The position numbers and the translations under genes were made by a program. Positions 16,704 through 25,445 of a stretch of 64,000 nucleotides of DNA are shown here, piece by piece. Source of the DNA: Cohnella hashimotonis (lineage in GTDB: Bacteria > Bacillota > Bacilli > Paenibacillales > Paenibacillaceae); NCBI RefSeq assembly GCF_030014955.1, contig NZ_JAGRPV010000001.1:3534001-3598000 (forward strand). Direction: 5' to 3'. Within the stretch, counting starts at the first letter, position 1. Every line of letters starts with the position of its first letter. Under the pieces are notes generated by a model. That model saw nothing but the letters and a program-made list of their open reading frames with translations. It did no database searches and was not told the origin of the DNA.

Positions 16704-16955
16704 TCAGCTATGCTTGGCGAGCTTGACCATAAGCGCGGCCATCGTCTTGCGCTCGGACTCGTCGCCGACGTCCCACAGTTCCTTCAGGACGCGCTGCTCT
16801 TCGTTTTTCGGGTCGACTTTGTTATCCAGGAATTCGCCGATCTCGTACGCGAGCTTGGCAATCGCGTCTTCGCCGATCCCCAAGTCCTTTGCGGCCTCGA
16901 TACGGTCGCCCAGAAATTTTTTCCAGGACTCAAAGTTGCTCAGCACGGTAGACAT
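16704..16955 (-). CDS. ymfJ: DUF3243 protein (YmfJ family)
   Basis: An 83-residue acidic, helical protein, MSTVLSNFESWKKFLGDR..., with IGEFLDNKVDPKNEEQRVLKELW typical of DUF3243 (YmfJ). Function unknown; the gene is conserved next to ymfI and ymfK in spore formers. ATG follows AAGGAGG at seven bases; the longer frame lacks a ribosome-binding site. A strong hairpin follows the stop. Confidence 0.9.
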   Translation of the reverse strand: MSTVLSNFESWKKFLGDRIEAAKDLGIGEDAIAKLAYEIGEFLDNKVDPKNEEQRVLKELWDVGDESERKTMAALMVKLAKHS

Positions 16956-17036
16956 CCGACATCCTCCTTGATGGGTGGAATCAATGCACTGATAGGATGT
17001 CCCCTGCCGCTTAAGTTTATTCGACTCGCCCAACAG

Positions 17037-17810
17037 CTACATTCGCCAGCCGCCCGTAAGGCCGATCACCTGACCCGTGATATAACCGGCGCCGCCAAGC
17101 GTTAAAAAGCGAATCAGTTCCGCTACTTCGTCCGGATCCGCGAATCGCTTCATCGGGACCTCCTCGCGGAGCGCCTCCAGCTCCGCTTCTTCCAGCTCAG
17201 CCAGCATATCCGTATCCACGAGTCCCGGCGCGACGGCATTTACCGTTACGCCGGCCAACGCCATCTCCCGCGCCAGCGCCTTGGTCAGCCCGTTCAAGCC
17301 GCCTTTGGCCGCGGAATACGCGGCTTCGCCGGCTGCGCCAACGACGCCCCAGACGCTGCTGACGTGCACGATCCTGCCGTGCCGCCGCCACGACATCGTC
17401 GGTCCGAAGCGCTTGGCCAGGCCGTAGGCGGCTTTGAGGTGAACGTGCTGAATATCGTCCCAGGCTTCTTCCGCGAGATCCTCCAGCAAGCCGTAATGCG
17501 CGATACCGGCCGCATGCACCAAAATGTCCGGCATCCGGCCGGCTTGCTCGAGACCGGTCTTGAGCGCGGCGATATCGGCGCTTAAACGGACATCGGCGGC
17601 CGCCGCTTGCGCGAACGGCGCGCCGAGAGCCAGGCACTCCGCCGCCACCGCTTCGGCTTGCTCGCGCGATCGGTGATAATGCACGATCACACCGACGCCT
17701 TCCCGGGCCAGCCTGCGGGCGACCGCAGCGCCGATGCCCCGGGACGCGCCGGTGACGAGCGCGCAATACGGCGCCTGCCGCCCGCTTGCCTCTAGCCGGT
17801 TAATCGTCAC
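17037..17810 (-). CDS. ymfI: Short-chain dehydrogenase/reductase (YmfI, FabG-like)
   Basis: A 257-residue classical SDR. The NAD(P) site is TGASRGIG at about residues 20-27, HAAGIAHYG is the NAG-like motif, and the catalytic Ser-Tyr-Lys are in HVSSVWG and AAYSAAKGG. It ends LTGGWRM, like FabG. It resembles 3-oxoacyl-ACP reductases, but the substrate is unknown for YmfI. The start is taken as GTG overlapping the ymfH stop (GTGA); a TTG 24 bases earlier is possible but has no clear ribosome-binding site. It is the third gene of the ymfF-ymfH-ymfI-ymfJ run. Confidence 0.9.
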   Translation of the reverse strand: MTINRLEASGRQAPYCALVTGASRGIGAAVARRLAREGVGVIVHYHRSREQAEAVAAECLALGAPFAQAAAADVRLSADIAALKTGLEQAGRMPDILVHAAGIAHYGLLEDLAEEAWDDIQHVHLKAAYGLAKRFGPTMSWRRHGRIVHVSSVWGVVGAAGEAAYSAAKGGLNGLTKALAREMALAGVTVNAVAPGLVDTDMLAELEEAELEALREEVPMKRFADPDEVAELIRFLTLGGAGYITGQVIGLTGGWRM

Positions 17811-19093
17811 TCGCCATCCGACCGGACGATGCAAACCGATCTGCTGCCGGCATCGGCCAGCAGACGAAGCCGCTCATGGACTTCGTCCAGCGTGATGCTC
17901 TCGTACAAGCGCACGACATCGAACAGATCCCCGCCCTTGAAGCGATAGCGGGTAAATTCGCCCGCTATCGCTTCGGGACTGTTCAGCATTCGAAGATAGG
18001 CGCCAATTTTTTTAGCCCGCGTTCGTTCGAACGACGCTTGCGGCAGTCCGCCCTTAATCGCCTCATCGATTGCCTCTGCGACGCGCTTCAGCAGCTCGTC
18101 GGGGTCCCGCGTATCCCCGCCGATGACTGTGAAGGCATAGCCGGGGCCCGTATTATACTCATGCCCGAAGCTGTCCGAGATGAGTCCGTCGTCATACAGA
18201 CGCTGGTAGGCCGGAGAGCTCGAGCCGATCAGTACGTCAAGCATCAGCTTGGCCGCGAGCTCTCTGCGGATGCCTGCCTCCCCTTCGGGAAACGGACCGG
18301 ACTCCTTGAAGCCGATCATGCACTTGGGGAGCGACACCGGCAGCTTCACCACACGACGGTTCTCCTGAACGGCTGCCGGCTCCGCTTCGAACAGACGCTC
18401 GATCTCTCCGCCGGGCGCGAACGTCTTGCGCCCCTGGTTGCGACGGACGCGCTCGAGCGTTTCCTCGGGATCGATCCCGCCTACGACGAACAGCGTCATA
18501 TTGGACGGATGATAAAAAGTATGGTAGCAGTCGTAGAGCTGCTCCTTCGTAATCGAACGGACGGAAGCCTCCGTCCCGGCGATGTCGATATGCACGGGGT
18601 GCTTCGCGTACAGCGCTTCAATCAGGCCGAAATAGACGCGCCAGTCCGCATTGTCCTTGTACATATTGATTTCCTGGACGATGATGCCCTTCTCTTTTTC
18701 CACGTTCTCGTCCGTAAAGTAAGGGTTCTGCACAAAATCGAGCAGCGTATCCAGGCTCGCGAGCGGATCCCCCGCGGTCGAAAACAAATAAGACGTCCGA
18801 TCGAAGCTTGTGAACGCATTCGCGGAAGCGCCCTGCTCGGCGAAGCGGGAAAAGACGTCGCCTTCGGGCTCTTCGAACATTTTGTGCTCCAGGAAGTGGG
18901 CGATGCCGTCCGGCACGGATCGTTCCGCTTGCCCTTCAGGGCGAAAATGATTGTCTACCGAGCCGTATTTGGTCGTAAAGGTCGCGTACGTTTTCGTAAA
19001 TCCGGGCTTTGGCAGCACGAAAACCTCAAGCCCGTTATCAAGCACTTCATGGTACAGCGTCTCCTGCAGCTTCGGATAATCAAGCTTGGACAT
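17807..19093 (-). CDS. ymfH: M16-family zinc peptidase YmfH
   Basis: A 428-residue M16 (pitrilysin-like) peptidase. The inverted zinc motif HFLEH (residues 66-70) is intact, and the third ligand lies in GIIVQEINMYKDN about 76 residues on. It ends close to the GTG start of the SDR. In pairs like this one subunit carries the zinc site and the other the substrate-binding Arg/Tyr; YmfF is the partner. The ATG overlaps the ymfF coding end by 14 bases, so the two are co-translated, as expected for a 1:1 complex. Homologues process small peptides, but this substrate is unknown. Confidence 0.93.
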   Translation of the reverse strand: MSKLDYPKLQETLYHEVLDNGLEVFVLPKPGFTKTYATFTTKYGSVDNHFRPEGQAERSVPDGIAHFLEHKMFEEPEGDVFSRFAEQGASANAFTSFDRTSYLFSTAGDPLASLDTLLDFVQNPYFTDENVEKEKGIIVQEINMYKDNADWRVYFGLIEALYAKHPVHIDIAGTEASVRSITKEQLYDCYHTFYHPSNMTLFVVGGIDPEETLERVRRNQGRKTFAPGGEIERLFEAEPAAVQENRRVVKLPVSLPKCMIGFKESGPFPEGEAGIRRELAAKLMLDVLIGSSSPAYQRLYDDGLISDSFGHEYNTGPGYAFTVIGGDTRDPDELLKRVAEAIDEAIKGGLPQASFERTRAKKIGAYLRMLNSPEAIAGEFTRYRFKGGDLFDVVRLYESITLDEVHERLRLLADAGSRSVCIVRSDGE

Positions 19094-20378
19094 GGGCCGC
19101 CTCCTCCTTCAGGTCGCGCAAGAAGTAGATCGTGTCCAGTCCGACGCCCGCAGCGACCGCGGCTGCGCTGTCTGCCGTAACGGACTCGATCGAAGCGATC
19201 AGTTCGTCCGCGCTGCGCTCCTTGCCGGAGACGACGCCGTTATAATCGAAAGCGATCCGCTCGAAGGCCGAATCCTGAATCTCGCGCAGCTGATTGACGA
19301 GCATCGCCTTCGTCTTGGACAGTTCCTGCTCTTCGATGTTGCCTGCGCGCATCTCCTCCAGCTGCTGGCGGATAATGTCCAGCGCGCGTTCATAGTTGGC
19401 TATCTCGATGCCGGACTGGATCGTAAGCAAGCCCTTGTGGCCATCGAGACGCGACGATGCATAATAGGCGAGACTGGCTTTTTCGCGCACGTGAATGAAT
19501 AACTTGGAATGCGGGAAAGCGCCCAAAATGCCGTTGTACACGAGCAAATCCGGGTAGCGGCCGTCGGAATACGCGATTCCGGTCCGAAGACCGAGATTGA
19601 GTTTGCCTTGACCGACATCGAGCCGCTCGACGATTGTCCGGGGTGCCTCCGAGGCGGGTCTGATCTCGGCCGGGCGATAGGCGCCCGGTTGTCCGTCAGG
19701 GAGCTTGAAGTACTGCCCCGCCCACGCGGCCACCTGCTCTAGCGACGTATCGCCGGATACGTAAAGGTCGAACACCGCTTCGTCCAGCCATTTGCGATAG
19801 CTCTCGTACAAGGAAGCCGGCGTAATCTGCGGCAGCTCCTCCTTGCGGCCGAGCGCGAGCAGCCTGTAGGGCTCGTTCCTGCACATCTCCTCGAGGCACC
19901 GTTCCGCGGCATATCGGATTTTATCGTTAATAATGGACTCGATGCGCTTCTGCACGGTCGTCTTTTCCGATTCGACGTACTTGGTGCTGAACGCGCCGCC
20001 CTCGATCGCAGGCTCCGTCAGCGCCTCTCCAAGGAATCGAAGCGCCTCCTCAAGCAGCGACTGACTAGAAGAAACGAATGCGTCGTTAATAATATCGAGG
20101 CGGAATTGAACGATCTGGTAGTCGCCCCGTTTGTAAATGTCGAAGCCGAAGCCGGCGCCGTAAAGCTCGTCGAGACGTTCGCGGAACTGGATCGTCTCCG
20201 GATAGGAGCGGGTGCCGCGACGAAGAACGAACGGTGCGAGCGCGACCGGCGTAACTCGTGATTCCTCGAGCGGCACGCCCGCGAACAGCGACAATGAAAA
20301 GGTCTTGAATCGGGTGGTCGGCAAAACGTGGATTCGCATCCGGCCGACAGCGCCGCGCTGGAACACTTCAGTCTGCAA
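19080..20378 (-). CDS. ymfF: M16-family non-catalytic partner subunit YmfF
   Basis: A 432-residue M16 homologue without the HxxEH motif: the matching region reads LAPFVLRRGTRSYPE. It keeps the carboxy-terminal partner elements FPHSKLFIHVREKASLAYY that complete the active site of M16B heterodimers. It therefore probably acts with YmfH. The start is TTG (MQTEVFQRG) nine bases after AAGGGG; the next ATG would remove the first beta strand. A promoter (TTGCTT-17-TAGAAT) lies 37-65 bases upstream, so this is the first gene of the ymfF-ymfH-ymfI unit. Confidence 0.92.
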   Translation of the reverse strand: MQTEVFQRGAVGRMRIHVLPTTRFKTFSLSLFAGVPLEESRVTPVALAPFVLRRGTRSYPETIQFRERLDELYGAGFGFDIYKRGDYQIVQFRLDIINDAFVSSSQSLLEEALRFLGEALTEPAIEGGAFSTKYVESEKTTVQKRIESIINDKIRYAAERCLEEMCRNEPYRLLALGRKEELPQITPASLYESYRKWLDEAVFDLYVSGDTSLEQVAAWAGQYFKLPDGQPGAYRPAEIRPASEAPRTIVERLDVGQGKLNLGLRTGIAYSDGRYPDLLVYNGILGAFPHSKLFIHVREKASLAYYASSRLDGHKGLLTIQSGIEIANYERALDIIRQQLEEMRAGNIEEQELSKTKAMLVNQLREIQDSAFERIAFDYNGVVSGKERSADELIASIESVTADSAAAVAAGVGLDTIYFLRDLKEEAAHVQA

Positions 20379-20414
20379 GGCCTCAGACCCCTTCCCTGAT
20401 TCTGGATTAAGCCC

Positions 20415-20443
20415 ATTCTAGCGCATGGTCAAGCCCGAAGCAA
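20415..20443 (-). promoter_or_regulatory. Probable sigma-A promoter of ymfF-ymfH-ymfI
   Basis: TTGCTT, 17 bases, TAGAAT on the minus strand, in the 89-base gap after sleB. Confidence 0.55.
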
Positions 20444-20467
20444 ATAAGGCGCTGCAGGAAAAAAGGG

Positions 20468-21268
20468 TCAGTAGCAAAAAATATGCTGTCCGATCGTCTT
20501 GTATTGCGGCCTCGACCAGATCCACTTCGATGTCGCCGTTTTCGGATTAAAATAATACAGGCAGCCGTCCGTTGGATCCCACCCCGACAGCGCGTCCTTG
20601 ACGGCTTTGGCAGCCGTCTCGTTCGGCGTCAGATAGATCTGCCCGTCCGCCACCGCAGTAAAGGCGCCCGGTTGGAAGATGACGCCCGATACCGTATTGG
20701 GGAACTCCGAAGCGCGCACGCGATTCAGGATCACCGCGGCTACCGCAACTTGTCCTTCGAACGGTTCGCCGCGCGATTCGCCGTAAACGGCGTTCGCCAT
20801 CAGCTTCAGATCATTGGCCGACAAGCCCATATTGTTCGATGCCGGCAGGTTGGCTTCGTTTGAAGCGCCATTGCCGGCGTTGGCGTTTTGATTCGAGCCT
20901 TGGTTCGACTCGGTCTCCTTGCCGAGGTCGGCCGCCGTCGGCTTCCAGTCCTTCGTCGCTTCCCAAAGCTTCAGCTTCGTTTTTCCGCCTACGACGCCGT
21001 CCGCCTTCATGCCGAACTTCCACTGGAACCACTTCACGGAATTCAGCGTGGTCGACCCGAAGTTACCGTCCACTTTTCCGCTGTAGTAGCCTAAGTATTT
21101 AAGTCTTCCTTGCAGCTCGTACACGTCCTTGCCGGAAGCGCCGCTCTTGATGACGGCGCTGCTGAACGCCTCGCGCGTGGCCTCGGGCTTGTCGAGCCGA
21201 TTCAGCGTATACAGGCCGAAGAGGCAGCAAACGAGGCATACGGTCAAAATTACTAAACGATAGCGCAT
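20468..21268 (-). CDS. sleB: Spore cortex-lytic enzyme, SleB family
   Basis: A 266-residue cell-wall hydrolase. An amino-terminal hydrophobic segment (about residues 5-22) acts as anchor or signal, a PG_binding_1 domain (about 43-103) contains VYELQGRLKYLGYYSGKVDG, and an Asn/Gly-rich linker follows. The hydrolase_2 domain runs from about 150 to the end, with the catalytic Glu (E164) in ANAVYGESRGEPFEGQVAV and the terminal IGQHIFCY. This is the SleB layout: a lytic transglycosylase of germinating spores. A sigma-G promoter match upstream supports forespore expression. No ypeB-like partner follows, so it could be a SleB paralogue. Confidence 0.88.
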   Translation of the reverse strand: MRYRLVILTVCLVCCLFGLYTLNRLDKPEATREAFSSAVIKSGASGKDVYELQGRLKYLGYYSGKVDGNFGSTTLNSVKWFQWKFGMKADGVVGGKTKLKLWEATKDWKPTAADLGKETESNQGSNQNANAGNGASNEANLPASNNMGLSANDLKLMANAVYGESRGEPFEGQVAVAAVILNRVRASEFPNTVSGVIFQPGAFTAVADGQIYLTPNETAAKAVKDALSGWDPTDGCLYYFNPKTATSKWIWSRPQYKTIGQHIFCY

Positions 21269-21342
21269 CTTGATTCACGCCTTCCTCTCATTTTTCGAAA
21301 TCGTGCGCGCCGGCTCCGATGAACCGCGGGCATGCGTGAGGT

Positions 21343-21373
21343 TAGTATGAGGAAGGTCATGGATGGCTATTCA
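21343..21373 (-). promoter_or_regulatory. Candidate sigma-G promoter of sleB
   Basis: TGAATA, 18 bases, CATACTA on the minus strand, matching the sigma-G pattern GnATR / CATnnTA at the right spacing. It starts just after the T tract of the spoIIIE terminator and lies 75-105 bases before sleB. Confidence 0.75.
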
Positions 21374-21378
21374 TGGAC

Positions 21379-21418
21379 AAAAAAAACGCTCGCTCCCGAC
21401 GCGTCAGGAGGAGCGTTG
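21379..21418 (-). terminator. Terminator of spoIIIE, overlapping its stop codon
   Basis: AACGCTC...GAGCGTT stem followed by TTTTTTTG on the minus strand. The 5' half of the stem overlaps the last spoIIIE codons and the TGA at 21404-21406 lies inside the hairpin. Confidence 0.85.
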
Positions 21419-24100
21419 CTGGAATTGTTCGAGCGTGACGAGCACTTCTCTGGGCTTGCTGCCTTCGTACGGACCGACGACGCCTCTCGCCTCCATCGAG
21501 TCGATCAGACGCGCCGCCCGCGTATAGCCGATGCGCATGCGCCGCTGCAGCAGCGAGACCGACGCCTGCTTGGCCTCAAGCACGATGCCTACCGCCTGAT
21601 CGAACAGCTCGTCGAGCTGCTCGTTGTGCGCCGCGTCGTCCGACTCCTCGATCTCCGGCACGAGCTCCTCGTTGTACTCCGCTTCGGCTTGGCCGCGGGA
21701 ATAAGCGACGACGGACTCGACCTCGTTGTCCGACAAAAATGCGCCTTGCACGCGTATCGGCTTGGAAGCGCCCATCGGCAGGAAAAGCATGTCCCCGCGT
21801 CCGAGCAGCTTCTCCGCTCCGACCATGTCGAGAATCGTGCGGGAGTCCACCTGCGAGGAGACGCCGAAGGCGATCCGGCTCGGAATATTCGCCTTGATGA
21901 CGCCCGTGATGACGTCGACGGACGGCCGCTGCGTCGCGATAATGAGATGAATGCCCGCCGCCCGGGCCATTTGCGCAAGTCGGCAGATCGCGTCTTCGAC
22001 GTCGCCGGCCGCTACCATCATCAGATCCGCGAGTTCGTCCACGATGACGACGATATACGGCAGCACGCCGTCCGGATTGTCGCCGCTCAGCATCAGATTG
22101 TTGTAGCCCTCGATATTTCTCGTACCGGACTTGGAAAATTTCTCGTAGCGCTTTTCCATCTCGACGACGATCTTCTTGAGCGCGAGCGAAGCACGGCGCG
22201 GGTCCGTCACGACCGGCGCGAGCAGATGCGGGATGCCGTTGTACACGTTGAGCTCGACCATCTTGGGATCGATCATCAGAAACTTTACTTCGTCGGGCTT
22301 GGCTTTGTAGAGCAGACTGGTAATGATCCCGTTGATGCACACGGATTTGCCTGAGCCCGTCGCGCCCGCCACGAGCATATGCGGCATACGGGCAAGATTG
22401 CCGACGATCGGCTGCCCGGAGATATCTCTGCCGAAAGCGATCGTCAGCTTGCTCGGCGCCTCCTGGAACGTCGGCGTCTCGAGCACCTCGCGAAGCGTCA
22501 CGACGCTGACCTCGTTGTTCGGCACCTCGATCCCGATTGCAGACTTGCCCGGGATCGGCGCTTCCATCCGGATGTCCTTCGCGGCCAGGGCCAGGGCGAT
22601 ATCATCGGTCAGACTGACGATTCGGCTAACCTTGACGCCCACGTCCGGCTGCAGCTCATAGCGCGTAACCGCCGGGCCCCTGGCCACATCGAGCACCTTC
22701 GCGCGTACGCCGAAGCTCTCGAGCGTGGCCTCCAGTTTGCGCGCCACCTCGCGCCCGCCGTCGCCCGCCCCGCCTTTGCCGCCGCCCTGCGGCTTGCCAA
22801 GCAGATGGATCGGCGGCATCCGGTACACCCGCTTGGGCTTGACAGGTGCCGGCGCGGCCGGCGCTGCAGCATCGTCCGCTGCTGCGCCGTCCCCTCCCGG
22901 CGCAGCAGCCGGCGCGGGAGCGGCGTCGCCGTCCGGCGTCTCGGCCAACGCGCTCGCATCCGTCATAGCCTCGCGGCCTACCGGGTCGTCCAGTTCCATC
23001 TCGGACTGGCTCCATGCGGACTCGTCGGCATCTTCGAAAGAAGGCACCTGATCGGCAAAATCGTGGAAGCGGGGGCCGGCATCCGGCTGCGCGGGCACAG
23101 GTTCCCATTCGTCCTGGGGCTCTATGTATGGCGAATGAACGATCGGCTGTTCCGCAGGAATGACCGGTATTTCCGTTTCCTTTTTCTTGCCCCTGCCGCG
23201 CCCTTCCTGCCTGGCGGAGATGTTGACCGCCGGCGAAGATGGATACAGCGCAGGCTCGTCGTCGAGATCGTCCGGCTCCGCAGTCTCTGCGCCTCCGGAC
23301 TTGCCGTGGAACAGCTGAAAGAAATAAGGCTTTCTTGCATCGGCGCCCCGCGGTACCGGTCCCTCATGAAGATCGTCGTCGTCGCCGATCGCCGCCATCG
23401 CGGCGGCCACTTGTCCTTTTTTCGACCTCGGCTTCACCGGAATAGCCTTGGCTCTGGCCAGCTTGCGGCCGCCCGACAGCCGCTGCGCCAGCAGGGGCAA
23501 CAAACGCTTGCCGAACGTACGGATGCCCTTCATCATGTCTATATAGGAGCGATTCGTCAGCAGCATAAACGCGATGACGAACTCCACGATCAGAACGAAC
23601 TTGGCTCCGTAATAACCGAACAGCCAGTAAAAAATCGAATATTGCATCGCCCCGAGCAGCCCGCCGCCGATATCCTTGCCTGTGATCCGGGCTTCGTTCT
23701 CGATAGGAGCGTTCCACAGCTGCTCGTAAAGCTGATGCGTCGTCTGGCTGAAAATCGCCGAAGGGCGGATCGCTTCGAGCGGACCGAGCCGCGAATCGAC
23801 GAAGCTCATGGCGCTCAGCAGCGTCAAGCCGCAGCAGACCATCACGAAGCCGCTCCGGCGTATCGTCCATCCGCGCGGCCAGGCTCTGCGGATCATCACG
23901 TGAAGCCCGAGCCAGATCCCTGCGATCGGCAGCAAAAAATAAAACTTGCCGAGCAAATAGCCGAACAGCTTGGAGAGCGATCGCCCGCCCGCCGCCTCGC
24001 CGTACATCGCGATGACGGAAATCGTAATCAGCAGAATCCCGTAAATCTCATATTTGAGGCTTGCGCCCAGCGTATCCTTTTTTCGTTTGCGCTTGGCCAA
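21404..24100 (-). CDS. spoIIIE: DNA translocase SpoIIIE/FtsK
   Basis: An 898-residue membrane-anchored ATPase that pumps the chromosome into the forespore and clears DNA from septa. Four or five hydrophobic helices lie within about residues 18-185. A long acidic, Ala/Pro-rich linker follows (about 230-440), then the motor with Walker [16 protein letters not shown] (about 577-590) and Walker [16 protein letters not shown] (about 675-690). A carboxy-terminal gamma winged-helix domain has [22 protein letters not shown]. The start is TTG (MAKRKRKK) six bases after GGAGGTG. It has its own extended -10 promoter 22 bases upstream, so it can be expressed apart from tepA-ylzJ. Confidence 0.96.
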   Translation of the reverse strand: MAKRKRKKDTLGASLKYEIYGILLITISVIAMYGEAAGGRSLSKLFGYLLGKFYFLLPIAGIWLGLHVMIRRAWPRGWTIRRSGFVMVCCGLTLLSAMSFVDSRLGPLEAIRPSAIFSQTTHQLYEQLWNAPIENEARITGKDIGGGLLGAMQYSIFYWLFGYYGAKFVLIVEFVIAFMLLTNRSYIDMMKGIRTFGKRLLPLLAQRLSGGRKLARAKAIPVKPRSKKGQVAAAMAAIGDDDDLHEGPVPRGADARKPYFFQLFHGKSGGAETAEPDDLDDEPALYPSSPAVNISARQEGRGRGKKKETEIPVIPAEQPIVHSPYIEPQDEWEPVPAQPDAGPRFHDFADQVPSFEDADESAWSQSEMELDDPVGREAMTDASALAETPDGDAAPAPAAAPGGDGAAADDAAAPAAPAPVKPKRVYRMPPIHLLGKPQGGGKGGAGDGGREVARKLEATLESFGVRAKVLDVARGPAVTRYELQPDVGVKVSRIVSLTDDIALALAAKDIRMEAPIPGKSAIGIEVPNNEVSVVTLREVLETPTFQEAPSKLTIAFGRDISGQPIVGNLARMPHMLVAGATGSGKSVCINGIITSLLYKAKPDEVKFLMIDPKMVELNVYNGIPHLLAPVVTDPRRASLALKKIVVEMEKRYEKFSKSGTRNIEGYNNLMLSGDNPDGVLPYIVVIVDELADLMMVAAGDVEDAICRLAQMARAAGIHLIIATQRPSVDVITGVIKANIPSRIAFGVSSQVDSRTILDMVGAEKLLGRGDMLFLPMGASKPIRVQGAFLSDNEVESVVAYSRGQAEAEYNEELVPEIEESDDAAHNEQLDELFDQAVGIVLEAKQASVSLLQRRMRIGYTRAARLIDSMEARGVVGPYEGSKPREVLVTLEQFQQRSS

Positions 24101-24121
24101 TTACGCCACCTCCGGTCACCC

Positions 24122-24130
24122 ATTATACCA
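24122..24130 (-). promoter_or_regulatory. Extended -10 promoter of spoIIIE
   Basis: TGGTATAAT on the minus strand, a full extended -10 element with no good -35 box. The start codon lies only 22 bases on, giving a very short leader. Confidence 0.6.
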
Positions 24131-24178
24131 TAGTTTACCGAAGAGAGGCATGAGCCGAAGCGTCGGCCGCAGGACAGC

Positions 24179-24451
24179 CTAAAGTCCCCGTTCCCCGTCG
24201 TCGATCGACGGCGTTCCCGTTACCATATTCGACGAGGCCGCACCGAAATAAATCAGCTTGCCCGGCTCGAAAGCGGGCAGCAAGTACGTGTCAAGCGGCG
24301 CCGAGACCAGACGCACCAGCTTCCCGACGCCGGGGGCGACCGGCGTAAGCAGCATACGCAGCGTGCCGTACTCCACCTCGATCATAGGTTCCTGTCCGTC
24401 GCTCCACCCTTCAAGCACAAGTTCGAGCGGCATGGGCGTGTACAGCGTCAT
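24179..24451 (-). CDS. ylzJ: YlzJ-like small protein
   Basis: A 90-residue YlzJ-like protein, [16 protein letters not shown]..., with [27 protein letters not shown]. Function unknown; it is conserved between tepA and spoIIIE in spore formers. Its ATG overlaps the tepA stop by four bases, so translation is coupled to the protease and the two may work together in the forespore. Confidence 0.88.
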   Translation of the reverse strand: MTLYTPMPLELVLEGWSDGQEPMIEVEYGTLRMLLTPVAPGVGKLVRLVSAPLDTYLLPAFEPGKLIYFGAASSNMVTGTPSIDDGERGL

Positions 24452-25209
24452 TGCACTTCGCCTCCCTGCGGCGCGGCGAACGCCAGCTTGCGCTCGGCGA
24501 TTCGTCGGTTGAGCTCGCGAAGCGCTTCACCGATTCCCCCGATCGCGTCGATCAATCCGTACGATACCGCATCCGGACCGACGACCGTCGTACCGATATC
24601 TCGGGCAAGCTCACCCGTTTTGAACATCAGTTCCTTAAACTTCGTCTCCCCAACCCTGCTGTGCCTGGTGACAAAGCGGACGACCCGCTCCTGCATTTTA
24701 TCCAAGTATTCGAAGGTCTGCGGAACGCCGATGACAAGGCCGTTCATGCGGATCGGATGAATCGTCATCGTCGCGCTTTCCGCTATCAGCGTATAATCGG
24801 CCGCAACGGCGATCGGCACGCCGATCGAGTGGCCTCCGCCTAACACGACAGCCACCTTCGGTTTGGACAGCGAAGAGATCATCTCCGCGATCGCAAGGCC
24901 CGCCTCGACATCTCCCCCGACTGTGTTCAACACGATGAGAAGGCCTTCAACCTTCGAACTTTGCTCGGCTGCTACCAGCTGAGGAATCACATGCTCGTAC
25001 TTGGTCGTCTTGTTCTGCGGCGGCAGCATCATATGGCCTTCGACTTGCCCGATAATCGTGAGGCAAAAAACGTTCGACTCCGCCTGCGGCACGCTCGCCG
25101 TTCCCAACTGAACGATATTTTCCGCGGCGACCGAGCCTTTGCGGGCTTCGTCCGGCGTTGCGGGCTGCTCCGAAGTGCCGGGCGCTTCGTTGTTCGACAA
25201 AGTTGCCAC
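24448..25209 (-). CDS. tepA: ClpP-like serine protease TepA (YmfB)
   Basis: A 253-residue ClpP-fold protease. The catalytic Ser is in [17 protein letters not shown] and the His in [10 protein letters not shown], both at ClpP-like spacing; [17 protein letters not shown] is the family oxyanion-loop region. B. subtilis YmfB/TepA helps degrade small acid-soluble spore proteins during outgrowth and is made in the forespore. A sigma-G promoter match upstream agrees with this. The first 35 residues are a divergent tail. The start is taken as GTG but could be the TTG nine bases later, which lies at better spacing from AAGGAAG. It is the first gene of tepA-ylzJ. Confidence 0.92.
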   Translation of the reverse strand: MATLSNNEAPGTSEQPATPDEARKGSVAAENIVQLGTASVPQAESNVFCLTIIGQVEGHMMLPPQNKTTKYEHVIPQLVAAEQSSKVEGLLIVLNTVGGDVEAGLAIAEMISSLSKPKVAVVLGGGHSIGVPIAVAADYTLIAESATMTIHPIRMNGLVIGVPQTFEYLDKMQERVVRFVTRHSRVGETKFKELMFKTGELARDIGTTVVGPDAVSYGLIDAIGGIGEALRELNRRIAERKLAFAAPQGGEVQ

Positions 25210-25272
25210 TTCCTTCCCGAATCCTCCATCATCGTCCTGCTGCGCAAAAGCGCAGCCGACAACGGTCCGACA

Positions 25273-25301
25273 TAGTATGAACGCTGAGGCTCACATTATG
25301 C
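25273..25301 (-). promoter_or_regulatory. Candidate sigma-G promoter of tepA-ylzJ
   Basis: GCATA, 17 bases, CATACTA on the minus strand, with the same -10 sequence as the sleB element. A perfect GCTGCGC-TTTT-GCGCAGC hairpin sits in the leader at 25240-25257. Confidence 0.7.
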
Positions 25302-25369
25302 TATTTTAAGCGGATACGTACGGGGCGCCATTCGCTATGGCTATCGCGGCCTAGGATTCGGCGAAGCGC

Positions 25370-25414
25370 CAAAAAGGCCGCCTGCCCGGACATGTCCTGG
25401 GCAGGCGGCCTTTG
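25370..25414 (-). terminator. Terminator of the RNase J gene
   Basis: AAGGCCGCCTGCCC pairs with GGGCAGGCGGCCTT and runs into TTTGG on the minus strand, about 30 bases after the stop. Very stable, and separates housekeeping RNase J from forespore tepA. Confidence 0.88.
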
Positions 25415-25445
25415 GTTTGAGTGTAGGGGTTGCTTGCGCTTTCGT

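Noticed and set aside
22379..24133. 584-codon plus-strand frame opposite spoIIIE
   Set aside because: Antisense shadow; no family resemblance, no promoter or ribosome-binding site.
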